A stretch of 7,842 bases of DNA, taken from Sporosarcina sp. (GTDB lineage: Bacteria > Bacillota > Bacilli > Bacillales_A > Planococcaceae). Numbering within the stretch: position 1 is the first letter of the stretch; every line of letters starts with the position of its first letter. The translations under genes were made by a program, and so were the position numbers. The notes beneath the pieces were generated by a model that had not been told where the DNA came from, did not search any database, and was given only the letters and a program-made list of their open reading frames with translations. This document shows, one piece after another, positions 1-6,788 of the stretch. The stretch is from assembly GCA_029263945.1 (NCBI GenBank), contig JARIDM010000117.1:1-7842 (forward strand), written 5' to 3'.

Positions 1-529
1 ATACATACGTTTCATTGTGAACAAGTGATTTTCCTGCAACCCATTTTACTTCTAGTTTCTCTAATAGCTTCATCACACTTAACTGATTCTGTTGTAATGA
101 TTTACACAATAAACCTGTTGTCTTCGAACTCCACACCGACACGAGTGGGTGATAATTTTCATTCACTTTCACAGCTGTCACGCCATGTTCGTGTTGTGCG
201 AGGAGTGTCCGAATCACAGACGCATCAATATACGGCATATCGCAAGGCATCACAACGTAGCGGCCCGCTTGCATGAATTCCATGGCAGATAGGATCCCTG
301 CAAGCGGGCCGAGTCCCGCAAACTTCTGCACATCCGTAATCACTGTATGTTCTTTAGTAAAGTTTTCAATCAGTTCTGGCCTCGTCACAATAATCACTTC
401 ATCACAAACGGGATCTAGCGCATCCAACACCCATTTATAAAAGAATTGTCCTTCAAATTCAGCAAATGCTTTTGGCGAACCAAAGCGTCTTGATAAACCG
501 CCTGCCAACAGAATCCCGATTGTCTTCAT
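1..529 (-). CDS. mobA: Molybdenum cofactor guanylyltransferase MobA (3' end cut by window)
   Basis: MobA transfers GMP from GTP to Mo-molybdopterin in the cytoplasm, making the guanine dinucleotide form of the cofactor used by respiratory nitrate reductases. The first 176 residues are visible and no stop is reached before the window edge; the family is usually about 190-200 residues, so little is missing. The nucleotide-binding signature LLAGGLSRRFGSPK spans residues 7-20, with K20 at its end. GPLAGI lies at 74-79, and the metal-binding Asp is D97 in MPCDMPYID (94-102). HPLVSVW follows at 127-133. The ATG start overlaps the moaD stop as ATGA (526-529), so translation is probably coupled; there is also a purine-rich GGGGG just upstream. 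It is the last visible gene of the moeA-mobB-moaE-moaD-mobA operon. The closest alternative is another NTP-transferase, but the Moco context makes MobA very likely. Confidence 0.95.
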   Translation of the reverse strand, partial: MKTIGILLAGGLSRRFGSPKAFAEFEGQFFYKWVLDALDPVCDEVIIVTRPELIENFTKEHTVITDVQKFAGLGPLAGILSAMEFMQAGRYVVMPCDMPYIDASVIRTLLAQHEHGVTAVKVNENYHPLVSVWSSKTTGLLCKSLQQNQLSVMKLLEKLEVKWVAGKSLVHNETYV

Positions 530-759
530 CCCCCGCTCACCGGAGGAATAAATGCACAAACATCACCCGATTGAATCACGTCGGTCGGCAAGGCGTATTC
601 TTCGTTTACAGCAACATGAATCGTTCCTTTACCAAAACCCGGGTATGTAAGCTCTGCCCAATTTAGCAAGTCTTCTACAGTCATCGAATCGTGAGTCAAA
701 ACCTCTTCCGATTTCCCAGTCAATTCTCTAAGCCTTGCAAAATAGTGAACTTTTATCAA
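526..759 (-). CDS. moaD: Molybdopterin synthase small (sulfur carrier) subunit MoaD, TTG start
   Basis: MoaD is the ubiquitin-like sulfur carrier of molybdopterin synthase. Its C-terminal glycine is adenylated by MoeB and then thiocarboxylated, and it delivers sulfur to cyclic pyranopterin monophosphate in the MoaE active site. The protein is 77 residues long, normal for the family. It begins MIKVHYFARLREL, the usual MoaD N-terminus, and ends in IPPVSGG, with the obligatory terminal Gly-Gly at 76-77. The start is TTG at 757-759. It overlaps the moaE stop as TTGA, and an AGGAGAAGGGAAGG Shine-Dalgarno stretch lies 7-8 bases upstream. A longer frame to 840 would add a basic 27-residue extension lying inside moaE, which is not family-like. 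ThiS is the main look-alike, but the position next to moaE supports MoaD. Confidence 0.93.
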   Translation of the reverse strand: MIKVHYFARLRELTGKSEEVLTHDSMTVEDLLNWAELTYPGFGKGTIHVAVNEEYALPTDVIQSGDVCAFIPPVSGG

Positions 760-1202
760 CGTATATCCTTCCCTTCTCCTGGATATTTTTTTTGCGCGCC
801 GATCCATTCTTCTCCGTCTTCCCAAATTTCCTTTTTCCAAATCGGGACGACTTCTTTGATGCGCTCAATCGCATATTCATTTGCTTCGTAAGCTGCTTTG
901 CGATGAGGCGAAGAAACTGCAATTAGCACAGCGACGTCTGAAATTTTGAGTTCTCCAATTCTGTGAACAATCGCGACTTTCACCCCGGGCCAACGTGCCT
1001 CCATTTCTCCGCCTATTTCGGCTAACTTTTTTTCAGCCATTGGAATATACGCTTCATAAGACAGGTATAACGTCCGGACACCATGCGTCCACTCTCTTAC
1101 GTTTCCTGTAAAAATCGTGACGGCCCCTGCCCCTGCATGCAAGACATAGTCTGCATACTTCTGTGTCTCAATGGGTTGTTCTATGATTTCAAATGGCTTC
1201 AT
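756..1202 (-). CDS. moaE: Molybdopterin synthase catalytic subunit MoaE
   Basis: MoaE is the large subunit of molybdopterin synthase. With thiocarboxylated MoaD it converts cyclic pyranopterin monophosphate into the dithiolene molybdopterin. The 148-residue length is typical. Family motifs are FTGNVRE (31-37), YEAY (49-52), HRIGEL (80-85), SPHR (98-101) and PIWKKE (120-125). K116 and K123 align by spacing with the catalytic lysines 119 and 126 of E. coli MoaE. Two ATG codons lie at 1208 and 1202. The AAAGGAGG ribosome site directly abuts the first but sits six bases from the second, so 1202 was chosen. The gene overlaps the end of mobB by 14 bases and the moaD start by 4, which indicates a tightly coupled operon and balanced production of the two synthase subunits. 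Confidence 0.95.
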   Translation of the reverse strand: MKPFEIIEQPIETQKYADYVLHAGAGAVTIFTGNVREWTHGVRTLYLSYEAYIPMAEKKLAEIGGEMEARWPGVKVAIVHRIGELKISDVAVLIAVSSPHRKAAYEANEYAIERIKEVVPIWKKEIWEDGEEWIGAQKKYPGEGKDIR

Positions 1203-1704
1203 CGTCATCCTCCTTTACCCAGTCTATAAACCATCTGTCTAATTCCTTTGCTGTTCTCGACTGAAAGTGTTGAATGCTCTTATCTAGCGCGATATGTCCA
1301 ACAGTTAGTTGGACATCCGAAATACTTTGCAAGGCAACCCAGTCTTCCTCATTTCGCAGCAAAACGACTTTATCTCCGCACTCTTCTTTATAGCCTTCGA
1401 TTAAAAGTACATCTGGATGGTCAAGTGTCGCTATGTCTTTCATTCGACTAAAATCAGGTTGGTGATTCATCAATAGTTGAACAGCCCCCGCGCCTGCTAC
1501 AACAGAGACATCTGCATGATGATTGAAAAACTGCATGGTATCTGTATCAGCTTGTGGCATTTCTAACGGGCTATAATGTCCATGATGCTTCAGAACTGCT
1601 ACAGTCAAACCCAGTTCTTTCACTAAACGAACCCACCTTGAAATGAGTGTCGTCTTGCCGCTATTTTTAAACCCTACAATATGGAGCGTCTTCATAGCGC
1701 CCAT
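1189..1704 (-). CDS. mobB: Molybdopterin-guanine dinucleotide biosynthesis adaptor MobB
   Basis: MobB is a small P-loop GTP-binding protein that assists MobA in forming or delivering the guanine dinucleotide cofactor; in E. coli it is not strictly required. The 171-residue product has a Walker A motif, GFKNSGKTT, at 11-19, KHHGH at 39-43, the acidic DTD at 53-55, and the Walker B-like LLIEGYK at 100-106. These match Bacillus MobB. The start is a choice between ATG at 1704, seven bases after an AAGGTG ribosome site, and ATG at 1695, which overlaps the moeA stop as ATGA. The two differ by three residues (MGA). The first was kept because of its ribosome site, with moderate certainty. The 3' end overlaps moaE. 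Confidence 0.93.
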   Translation of the reverse strand: MGAMKTLHIVGFKNSGKTTLISRWVRLVKELGLTVAVLKHHGHYSPLEMPQADTDTMQFFNHHADVSVVAGAGAVQLLMNHQPDFSRMKDIATLDHPDVLLIEGYKEECGDKVVLLRNEEDWVALQSISDVQLTVGHIALDKSIQHFQSRTAKELDRWFIDWVKEDDDEAI

Positions 1705-2948
1705 TTCGAAACACCTTGTTCCGCGCCAAGAAGAAGGATATTGACCTCCATTCCTTTTGTAAATCCGCGGGTACCACTAGGTAAAACAATGATGCAATTC
1801 CCTCTTGCAATAGAGGAGACCGCACTCGATTTATTAAATCCAGCGGGCGCTGCAACGGGACCTGCTTCTCCCATTTCCCATACCGCTCGAACAAAACGTG
1901 TAAATGGATTGGGTTTTGTAAAGTCCTCGCCTAGTGTTGCTTTCATATAGGGCATGTAAGGATTTTCAGCACCCATCATTCTTAGAATGGCTGGCCGTGT
2001 AAACAATTCAAACCCGGTAAAACAAGCGGAAGGATTGCCTGACAGTCCAAACAACAACTTATCGCCCAGAACAGCAACAGTCGTTACACTTCCAGGACGC
2101 ATCGCCACTTTATTGAATAAAACTTTTGCACCTAAACGTTCATATATCGCCGGTAAATAATCATAATCACCGACCGAAACGCCTCCAGTTGTAATGAGCA
2201 TATCTGTTTCCGCTATCGCACGCTCTACTGTCTTTGTACACGCATCTAAATCATCTACCAACATGCCATATGATTGGTGTCCGATCCCCATTCGTTCAAG
2301 TTGTGCAATAATCATGGGCCCATTTGAATTACGTATTTTGCCTGGTACAAGGGCTTCGTCTACATTTAATAATTCTGTCCCAGTAGAAAGAAGTCCAACG
2401 ACAGGTTGCTTGGCCACTTCAACATTCGCATAGCCAAACGTCGCGAGTAAAGCAATGGTTCCTGGATGAATGAGCGCCCCTTTATGAATTAACGCCTCGC
2501 CCTCTTTAGCATCCTCGCCTTGGAAGGAAATATTTTCGCCTTCAACAAACGGCTTTCTAAGCGTAAACGTTCCTTCCCCTTCCACTGTTTGCTCTAGCAT
2601 CACGACGGCATCTGCTTGTGCTGGAAGTTCCGCGCCCGTCATAATTCGATAAGCTTCCCCTTGCTCGATTTGTTTCGTCGCAACATGACCGGCCCCAATT
2701 TCTTCAACAACTTTAAACGGGGTTCGATTTTCTCCAGATGCACCCACTGTATCTTCAGCACGCACCGCAAATCCATCATACGGAGAGCGGTTAAAAGGAG
2801 GTACATCGTGTTTAGCAATAATTGGTTCGGCAAGAATGCGGCCATATGCTGCATCAAGTGTGACAGTCTCTGTTGCTAACAGCTTTGCATTTTGCATCAC
2901 AAGTTCAACAGCTCGGCTTACTAAAATCGGCTTTCTAATTTCCACCAT
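1692..2948 (-). CDS. moeA: Molybdopterin molybdenumtransferase MoeA
   Basis: MoeA inserts molybdenum into molybdopterin, using the adenylated intermediate, and works in the cytoplasm. At 418 residues it is full length. The N-terminal signature VPPFNRSPYDGFAVRA (49-64) includes D58, equivalent to the functional Asp near residue 59 in E. coli MoeA. The molybdopterin-binding domain carries GLLSTGTELL (185-194), TTGGVSVGDYDY (253-264), KVAMRPG (280-286) and LSGNPSACFTGFELF (302-316). A small C-terminal beta domain runs from about 335 to the end. The ATG at 2948 is preceded by GAGGGA at a five-base distance. It is the first gene of the minus-strand operon continuing into mobB, moaE, moaD and mobA, and it is divergent from moaC across about 60 bases. 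I see no strong sigma-A promoter for it in that gap. Confidence 0.96.
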   Translation of the reverse strand: MVEIRKPILVSRAVELVMQNAKLLATETVTLDAAYGRILAEPIIAKHDVPPFNRSPYDGFAVRAEDTVGASGENRTPFKVVEEIGAGHVATKQIEQGEAYRIMTGAELPAQADAVVMLEQTVEGEGTFTLRKPFVEGENISFQGEDAKEGEALIHKGALIHPGTIALLATFGYANVEVAKQPVVGLLSTGTELLNVDEALVPGKIRNSNGPMIIAQLERMGIGHQSYGMLVDDLDACTKTVERAIAETDMLITTGGVSVGDYDYLPAIYERLGAKVLFNKVAMRPGSVTTVAVLGDKLLFGLSGNPSACFTGFELFTRPAILRMMGAENPYMPYMKATLGEDFTKPNPFTRFVRAVWEMGEAGPVAAPAGFNKSSAVSSIARGNCIIVLPSGTRGFTKGMEVNILLLGAEQGVSKWAL

Positions 2949-2968
2949 ACAAATCCCTCGCTATCTTC

Positions 2969-2977
2969 TGGTATACT
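2969..2977 (+). promoter_or_regulatory. Candidate extended -10 promoter for moaC
   Basis: The short moeA-moaC divergent gap contains TGgTATACT, an extended -10 element (TGn followed by five of six TATAAT bases). There is no good -35 hexamer at the expected distance, as usual for extended -10 promoters. It would start transcription near 2984, about 25 bases before the moaC TTG. No Moco riboswitch could fit in this gap. Confidence 0.35.
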
Positions 2978-3008
2978 TAGCATAAGTTATTCGAAAGGAA
3001 TGATCATT

Positions 3009-3500
3009 TTGTCTGAACTCACTCACTTTAATCAACAAGGTCGCGCAAAAATGGTTGATGTCTCTGATAAAAAAGAAACTTTACGTATTGCAGTGGCGAA
3101 GTCTTCTATTATTGTCAATGAAGCAATCCACGCACAAATTTCTGAAGGAACAAACAAAAAAGGTGACGTATTTGCAGTCGCTCAAGTCGCCGCCATAATG
3201 GCTGCTAAAAACACTTCAACAATCATTCCAATGTGTCACCCAATTCCGTTAACTGGGGTAGATGTTCAATTTGAATGGATAATAAACAAAACAAACGACC
3301 ACTATGAAATCGTCATTCATGCCGAAGCCAGAACAAAAGGTCTGACAGGTGTTGAAATGGAAGCACTCACTGCCGCATCAGTTGCTGCACTCACCATTTA
3401 TGATATGTGCAAAGCTGCTGGCAAAGATATGGTAATTGGTGCAACCATGTTAATTAAAAAAACAGGTGGAAAGAACGGAGACTATAAACGTCACGACTAA
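3009..3500 (+). CDS. moaC: Cyclic pyranopterin monophosphate synthase MoaC, TTG start
   Basis: MoaC converts the 3',8-cyclo-GTP product of MoaA into cyclic pyranopterin monophosphate, completing the first stage of Moco synthesis. From the TTG at 3009 it has 163 residues, the family norm, and begins MSELTHFNQQGRAKMVDVSD as MoaC proteins do. Active-site positions known from E. coli MoaC are all present: K51 in KKGDV, H77 in MCHPIPLTGV (75-84), E116 and E118 in GVEMEALTAAS (114-124), and D132 and K135 in YDMCK. An in-frame ATG at 3000 exists, but the AAAGGA ribosome site (2994-2999) directly abuts it, whereas TTG is nine bases away; TTG is preferred. It is the only plus-strand gene in the window, set between divergent moeA and convergent moaB. 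Confidence 0.95.
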   Translation: MSELTHFNQQGRAKMVDVSDKKETLRIAVAKSSIIVNEAIHAQISEGTNKKGDVFAVAQVAAIMAAKNTSTIIPMCHPIPLTGVDVQFEWIINKTNDHYEIVIHAEARTKGLTGVEMEALTAASVAALTIYDMCKAAGKDMVIGATMLIKKTGGKNGDYKRHD

Positions 3501-3539
3501 AAAATAGAGACAGCCCTTGTTGTAGGGCTGTCTTTTTTT
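3501..3539. terminator. Bidirectional Rho-independent terminator shared by moaC and moaB
   Basis: A perfect ten-base-pair stem, AGACAGCCCT (3508-3517) with AGGGCTGTCT (3524-3533), closes a six-base loop. The plus strand continues with an uninterrupted T run to 3539, giving a strong terminator just after moaC. On the other strand the same hairpin is followed by TCTATTTTTT, so it can also end moaB transcription arriving from the right. Confidence 0.92.
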
Positions 3540-3564
3540 GTCGGTCACCCTTAGTTCCTCATTA

Positions 3565-4080
3565 TCACTCTTCTAGGTGTTTTGTTATTTCATGAACCAC
3601 ATGATGTAACTCTGGAACCACCAATCGATCCATCGCCAATTCGACAGCTTTCAGTGAACCAGGGAGCATATAAATCACTTTGTCTTTCACCACGCCAGCC
3701 TCTGCACGACTCAGTAAAGCCTTCGTCCCAACGTCTTCCGTATAACTAATCATACGGAATAATTCGCCAAAACCTGGCATGGTCTTTGTAAAATAAGCCC
3801 CTATTGTTTCTGGTGTTACATCACGGAATCCGAGGCCTGTCCCACCTGTTGTAATAATTCCATGAATGTTAGGGTTTCTAAGCCATTCTTCTATAATTGC
3901 TTCAATCTCCATCTTGTCATCTTGACAAATCCACGTTTCAAATATTTTATGCCCTGCAGCTTCGAGTTTCTGTCGAATTGTCCACCCACCGCGGTCATTC
4001 GCGACGTTTCTTGTATCACTTGTCGTGAGGACACAAAATGTTAACTGTTTTTCTTGGCTATATTCATCTTCTTTTGACAA
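3565..4080 (-). CDS. moaB: Molybdopterin adenylyltransferase-family protein MoaB, TTG start
   Basis: MoaB belongs to the MoaB/Mog fold, which binds molybdopterin and in many bacteria adenylates it before MoeA inserts molybdenum. No separate mogA is visible, so this protein may supply that step here (inference). The product has 171 residues. It shows the family signature TTGGTG at 77-82, D87 in FRDVTPE, PGFGELFRMISYTED at 102-116, SRAEAG at 124-129 and LPGS at 139-142. The start is TTG at 4080, eight bases after AGGGG. It lies 16 bases downstream of moeB and is probably co-transcribed with it. Transcription likely ends at the hairpin shared with moaC. Confidence 0.94.
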   Translation of the reverse strand: MSKEDEYSQEKQLTFCVLTTSDTRNVANDRGGWTIRQKLEAAGHKIFETWICQDDKMEIEAIIEEWLRNPNIHGIITTGGTGLGFRDVTPETIGAYFTKTMPGFGELFRMISYTEDVGTKALLSRAEAGVVKDKVIYMLPGSLKAVELAMDRLVVPELHHVVHEITKHLEE

Positions 4081-4096
4081 TTTTATCGCCCCTATT

Positions 4097-5116
4097 CTAT
4101 CCGAAAAAGTGTTGGTATATTTTCCGTCCTTCTTGAATGTCTTTTAAGCCATGGATGAGTAAACGCCCATTTTTAAATAGAACACATCGATAAGTCGCTA
4201 ACTGTACTTCTATAAAGTAAGGTGTTTTTTTATAAGAATACTGTAACTTCCTTGCCATTTCTTCAGTTTCTACGAGCGAAATTAAACGTCCTTTTTCAGG
4301 AATCACTTGTACTGTATCTCGTCCACACAACACAGCAAAATTTGTTTCATTGTTTCTTTTCAACGAAGGATAGGTTGGATTCGTTCCACAAGTTTCACAA
4401 GACTCATTTTTCAAACGGGCAAGTCCAGCTTCCACAAAGGTATTCTCCCAACTATCATACGTCAGCATTTTCTTGCGCATCGCATGCCGATTGCCCGACA
4501 ACCATTTTAACGCCTCTGCACTTTGATGCGCTGCGGTTATTTGCACAGCAGGCGCAATAATTCCTGCTGTATCACACGTTTCATTCACCGCGGGCAGCAC
4601 GGGTAACAGACATCGAAAGCAAGCCGTTTCTCCTGGGATAAAAGGATACACCATGCTCGAACTGCCCACACAAGCTCCGTAAATCCAAGGAATATTCTTT
4701 TTCCAAGCAATGTCATTGATCAATAAGCGTGTTTCAAAATTATCCGTGGCATCTACGATTACATCTACATTATGTATAAGTTCTTCAATTAATGGACCAT
4801 CTACATGATCTAAAATGGCCTCAATTTGCGCATCTTGTCTAATTTCTAGTAAACGTTTTTTGGCTGCAACTACTTTCGGAGTACCTGCCACAGCATCTTG
4901 TTCCGTAAACAATTGTTGTCTTTGTAAATTTGACGGTTCTACATAGTCACGGTCAGCTAGAATGATTTTCCCAATCCCTGCACGGACAAGCGTTTCGGAA
5001 ATTGTAGAACCCAGGGCGCCGCACCCAATGATTAAGGCTGTTCCCTCTTGAATTTCCTTCTGACCCATCTGACCAATTGGTTTAAATAGCGTTTGTCTAG
5101 CGTACCGATTTTCCAT
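4097..5116 (-). CDS. moeB: MoaD-activating adenylyltransferase MoeB (ThiF/HesA family)
   Basis: MoeB uses ATP to adenylate the C-terminal glycine of MoaD before sulfur transfer. From the ATG at 5116, seven bases after AAAGGAG, it has 339 residues. The ATP-binding region contains IIGCGALGS (29-37), ADRDYVEPSNLQRQQ (54-68), K81 and DATDNFETR (122-130). Zinc would be held by two CxxC pairs, C166/C169 and C240/C243. C181 in NETCDTAG matches the conserved cysteine of the family. Residues from about 255 to 339 form an extra C-terminal segment, GRDTVQV onward, seen in Bacillus MoeB/ThiF proteins in place of a rhodanese domain. A GTG at 5146 would give ten extra basic residues but lacks a good ribosome site. 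ThiF is the main alternative; the Moco setting favours MoeB, although one enzyme may serve both MoaD and ThiS. Confidence 0.92.
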   Translation of the reverse strand: MENRYARQTLFKPIGQMGQKEIQEGTALIIGCGALGSTISETLVRAGIGKIILADRDYVEPSNLQRQQLFTEQDAVAGTPKVVAAKKRLLEIRQDAQIEAILDHVDGPLIEELIHNVDVIVDATDNFETRLLINDIAWKKNIPWIYGACVGSSSMVYPFIPGETACFRCLLPVLPAVNETCDTAGIIAPAVQITAAHQSAEALKWLSGNRHAMRKKMLTYDSWENTFVEAGLARLKNESCETCGTNPTYPSLKRNNETNFAVLCGRDTVQVIPEKGRLISLVETEEMARKLQYSYKKTPYFIEVQLATYRCVLFKNGRLLIHGLKDIQEGRKIYQHFFG

Positions 5117-5149
5117 CTCGTCTCTCCTTTTCCTTCGCGATAACACGGC

Positions 5150-5180
5150 AAGGGCTTCCAGTTTTTATACTGGAGCCCTT
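5150..5180. other. Hairpin between narK and moeB, lacking a U-tract in the reading direction
   Basis: AAGGGCTTCCAGT (5150-5162) pairs with ACTGGAGCCCTT (5169-5180), giving twelve base pairs with one bulged T around a six-base loop. It starts six bases after the narK stop. In the direction of narK transcription the hairpin is followed by GCCGTG, not a T run, so it is a poor intrinsic terminator for narK. On the plus strand it is followed by TTGTTTTAG and would block rightward transcription better. It may stabilise or separate the narK and moeB messages. Confidence 0.6.
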
Positions 5181-5185
5181 TTGTT

Positions 5186-6676
5186 TTAGTCTGGTGTCAC
5201 ATCAGTAAATGTGCCTACATAACGAACGACATCTCCTGAATCGTCTTTTACCGCGCTAATCGATATAAGTTCTAGATATTCCTCACCATTCTTACGTTTA
5301 TTCCATAGTTTTCCTTGCCATAATCCTTCACGTCCAATTTGTCCCCACATTGTTGTATAGAACTCCTTAGACTGACGACCTGAACTTAATATGTTCGGGT
5401 TTCGACCAACGACATCTTCTTCTGTATAGCCTGTCAGTTTTGTAAACGCTGGATTGACTGTTTCAATTGTCCCATCTACATTCGTGACCAAAATGCCTTG
5501 TCCAGTATAATTAAATACTTCTCCCGAGATCGACAGACGGTCCATATAGTATAACCAGACAACTAACACTAAACTCGCAAGCGCAAACTGTGAAAAGGCC
5601 ATGAAACCAATTGAATACGAGCCTGTGATCGAATGAACTGCAGACAACAGAAGCGGTGGGAAAAATCCACCAAGTCCGCCCATCATCGAAACAAATCCAT
5701 TGACCACACCTGCTTGTTTATTGAAGTACATTGGCACAAGTTTGAAAATCAGTCCGTTTCCAGTCCCCGCACATACTGCAATCACCATACTTGCTACAGT
5801 ATATAGACCGATAGAAGGTGAAAATGCAAGCATTGCACCGGAAACAGTTAGTCCTGCAAAAGCGACCATTAATAAGTTAAGGGGTGGAAATTTATCCCCT
5901 AGCCAACCTCCTAGTGGTCTACAAAAAGTAGCGACAACGATAAACCCAGCTGTCCGCATACCTGCATCTACTTTACTAATGTCGAAGTAGGTAACAAGGA
6001 AGTTTGGCAGGAAAATCGTAAATGCAACAAAGACGCCGAATGTAATGAAATAAAACAAAGAGAAAAACCATAACTTCTCATTTTTATAAACACTTTTCAA
6101 CTGTTCTACGAGTGGTGTTTTCACTTTAACCTCTTGCTTATCTCCTAAGAAAAAGTTAAGCGCTGCAAAAAACAAAAGCAAAACGAGGTAAAGCCTTACA
6201 GTGTTTTCCCATCCAATTTGTGTTGCAATCACTGGTGCTGAAAATGTCGAAACAGCTGTTCCTAAGTTACCAATTCCGTAGATACCATTTACAAAGCCAT
6301 GTCGCTCTTTTGGAAAGTACTTCGGTAAAGAAGTAACCCCTACAGAGAAGACAGCCCCTCCAATTCCTAAGAATGTTCCGCCAATAATAAGATCTGCAAA
6401 AGTAGACGCAGAACTTATGAAAAATACGGGGAATAAAAGTAGGATGAAACTAATAAGAAAAACAAGTCTTGCACCAATAATATTGGCATAATAACCAAAC
6501 GGAATACGTAGTACAGATCCAAGGACAATTGGTACCGCCGTTACAATCGCAATTCTTTCTGGTGCAATTGTTATGTCCTCAACAATAAATGGTAGCAATG
6601 AAGAAATTAGAACCCAAACCATAAAACCAACCATACAGTTCAATGTTTGTAATGGTAATTGAAGCTTTTTTATCAA
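5186..6676 (-). CDS. narK: NarK-type nitrate/nitrite transporter with C-terminal PAS domain
   Basis: This is a major facilitator of the NarK family (NarT in staphylococci), moving nitrate in and/or nitrite out across the cytoplasmic membrane for nitrate respiration. Residues 1 to about 380 form the transporter, close to Bacillus NarK along its length. R57 in VLRIPFGYY and R253 in FCRPLGGWLGD correspond to the two substrate-binding arginines of the family. Nitrate-signature glycine stretches are IYGIGNLGTAV (132-142) and GGLGGFFPP (333-341). From about residue 385 to the end (496) a PAS domain follows in the same frame, with FNYTGQGILV, NPAFTKLTGY, GRNPNILSSG, WNKRKNGEEY and a PAC-like end RYVGTFTDVTPD. 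Ordinary NarK is about 395 residues. The start is TTG at 6676, five bases after AGGTGG; GTG at 6685 lies inside that ribosome site. The transporter call is firm; the PAS role is unknown. Confidence 0.94.
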   Translation of the reverse strand: MIKKLQLPLQTLNCMVGFMVWVLISSLLPFIVEDITIAPERIAIVTAVPIVLGSVLRIPFGYYANIIGARLVFLISFILLLFPVFFISSASTFADLIIGGTFLGIGGAVFSVGVTSLPKYFPKERHGFVNGIYGIGNLGTAVSTFSAPVIATQIGWENTVRLYLVLLLFFAALNFFLGDKQEVKVKTPLVEQLKSVYKNEKLWFFSLFYFITFGVFVAFTIFLPNFLVTYFDISKVDAGMRTAGFIVVATFCRPLGGWLGDKFPPLNLLMVAFAGLTVSGAMLAFSPSIGLYTVASMVIAVCAGTGNGLIFKLVPMYFNKQAGVVNGFVSMMGGLGGFFPPLLLSAVHSITGSYSIGFMAFSQFALASLVLVVWLYYMDRLSISGEVFNYTGQGILVTNVDGTIETVNPAFTKLTGYTEEDVVGRNPNILSSGRQSKEFYTTMWGQIGREGLWQGKLWNKRKNGEEYLELISISAVKDDSGDVVRYVGTFTDVTPD

Positions 6677-6737
6677 AAAAACCACCTGCTCATTCTTTGT
6701 GTAGTTTTCGAATGAATTTACTGATTCCCTACTATGA

Positions 6738-6766
6738 ATTATAAGTGTTTTCCGATCGACTATTAA
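6738..6766 (-). promoter_or_regulatory. Sigma-A-type promoter of narK
   Basis: On the minus strand a perfect TATAAT (6738-6743) lies 17 bases after TTAATA (6761-6766), a weak -35 with four of six consensus bases. Transcription would begin near 6731, leaving a leader of about 55 bases before the narK TTG. A weak -35 directly bordered by an activator site fits a positively controlled promoter. Confidence 0.7.
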
Positions 6767-6781
6767 TAGGGGAATACCCTA
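6767..6781. promoter_or_regulatory. Candidate NreC box 1 upstream of narK
   Basis: TAGGGGAATACCCTA has perfect TAGGG and CCCTA arms around five bases. The NreC site described in staphylococci is TAGGG-N4-CCCTA, so the arms match and the spacer is one base longer. It abuts the narK -35, with its centre about 43 bases upstream of the predicted start, a classic activator position. Confidence 0.65.
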
Positions 6782-6788
6782 ATCAGCC

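Noticed and set aside
526..840. A longer moaD reading frame of 104 codons
   Set aside because: The added N-terminus is highly basic, lies inside moaE, lacks family similarity, and the TTG at 759 has both a ribosome site and a TTGA overlap.
2194..2433. Plus-strand open frames inside moeA and other minus-strand genes
   Set aside because: They are antisense to well-supported genes, lack ribosome sites and recognisable domains, and are of chance length.
2949..3008. A molybdenum cofactor riboswitch upstream of moeA or moaC
   Set aside because: The whole divergent gap is about 60 bases, too short for the Moco RNA motif of well over 100 bases.
5150..5180. A moeB promoter based on TATAAA in the hairpin loop
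   Set aside because: No acceptable -35 lies upstream and the hexamer is better explained as the loop of the hairpin.
6727..6731. A third NreC half-site, CCCTA, near the narK transcription start
   Set aside because: Only one arm is present, with no matching TAGGG partner at the right spacing.
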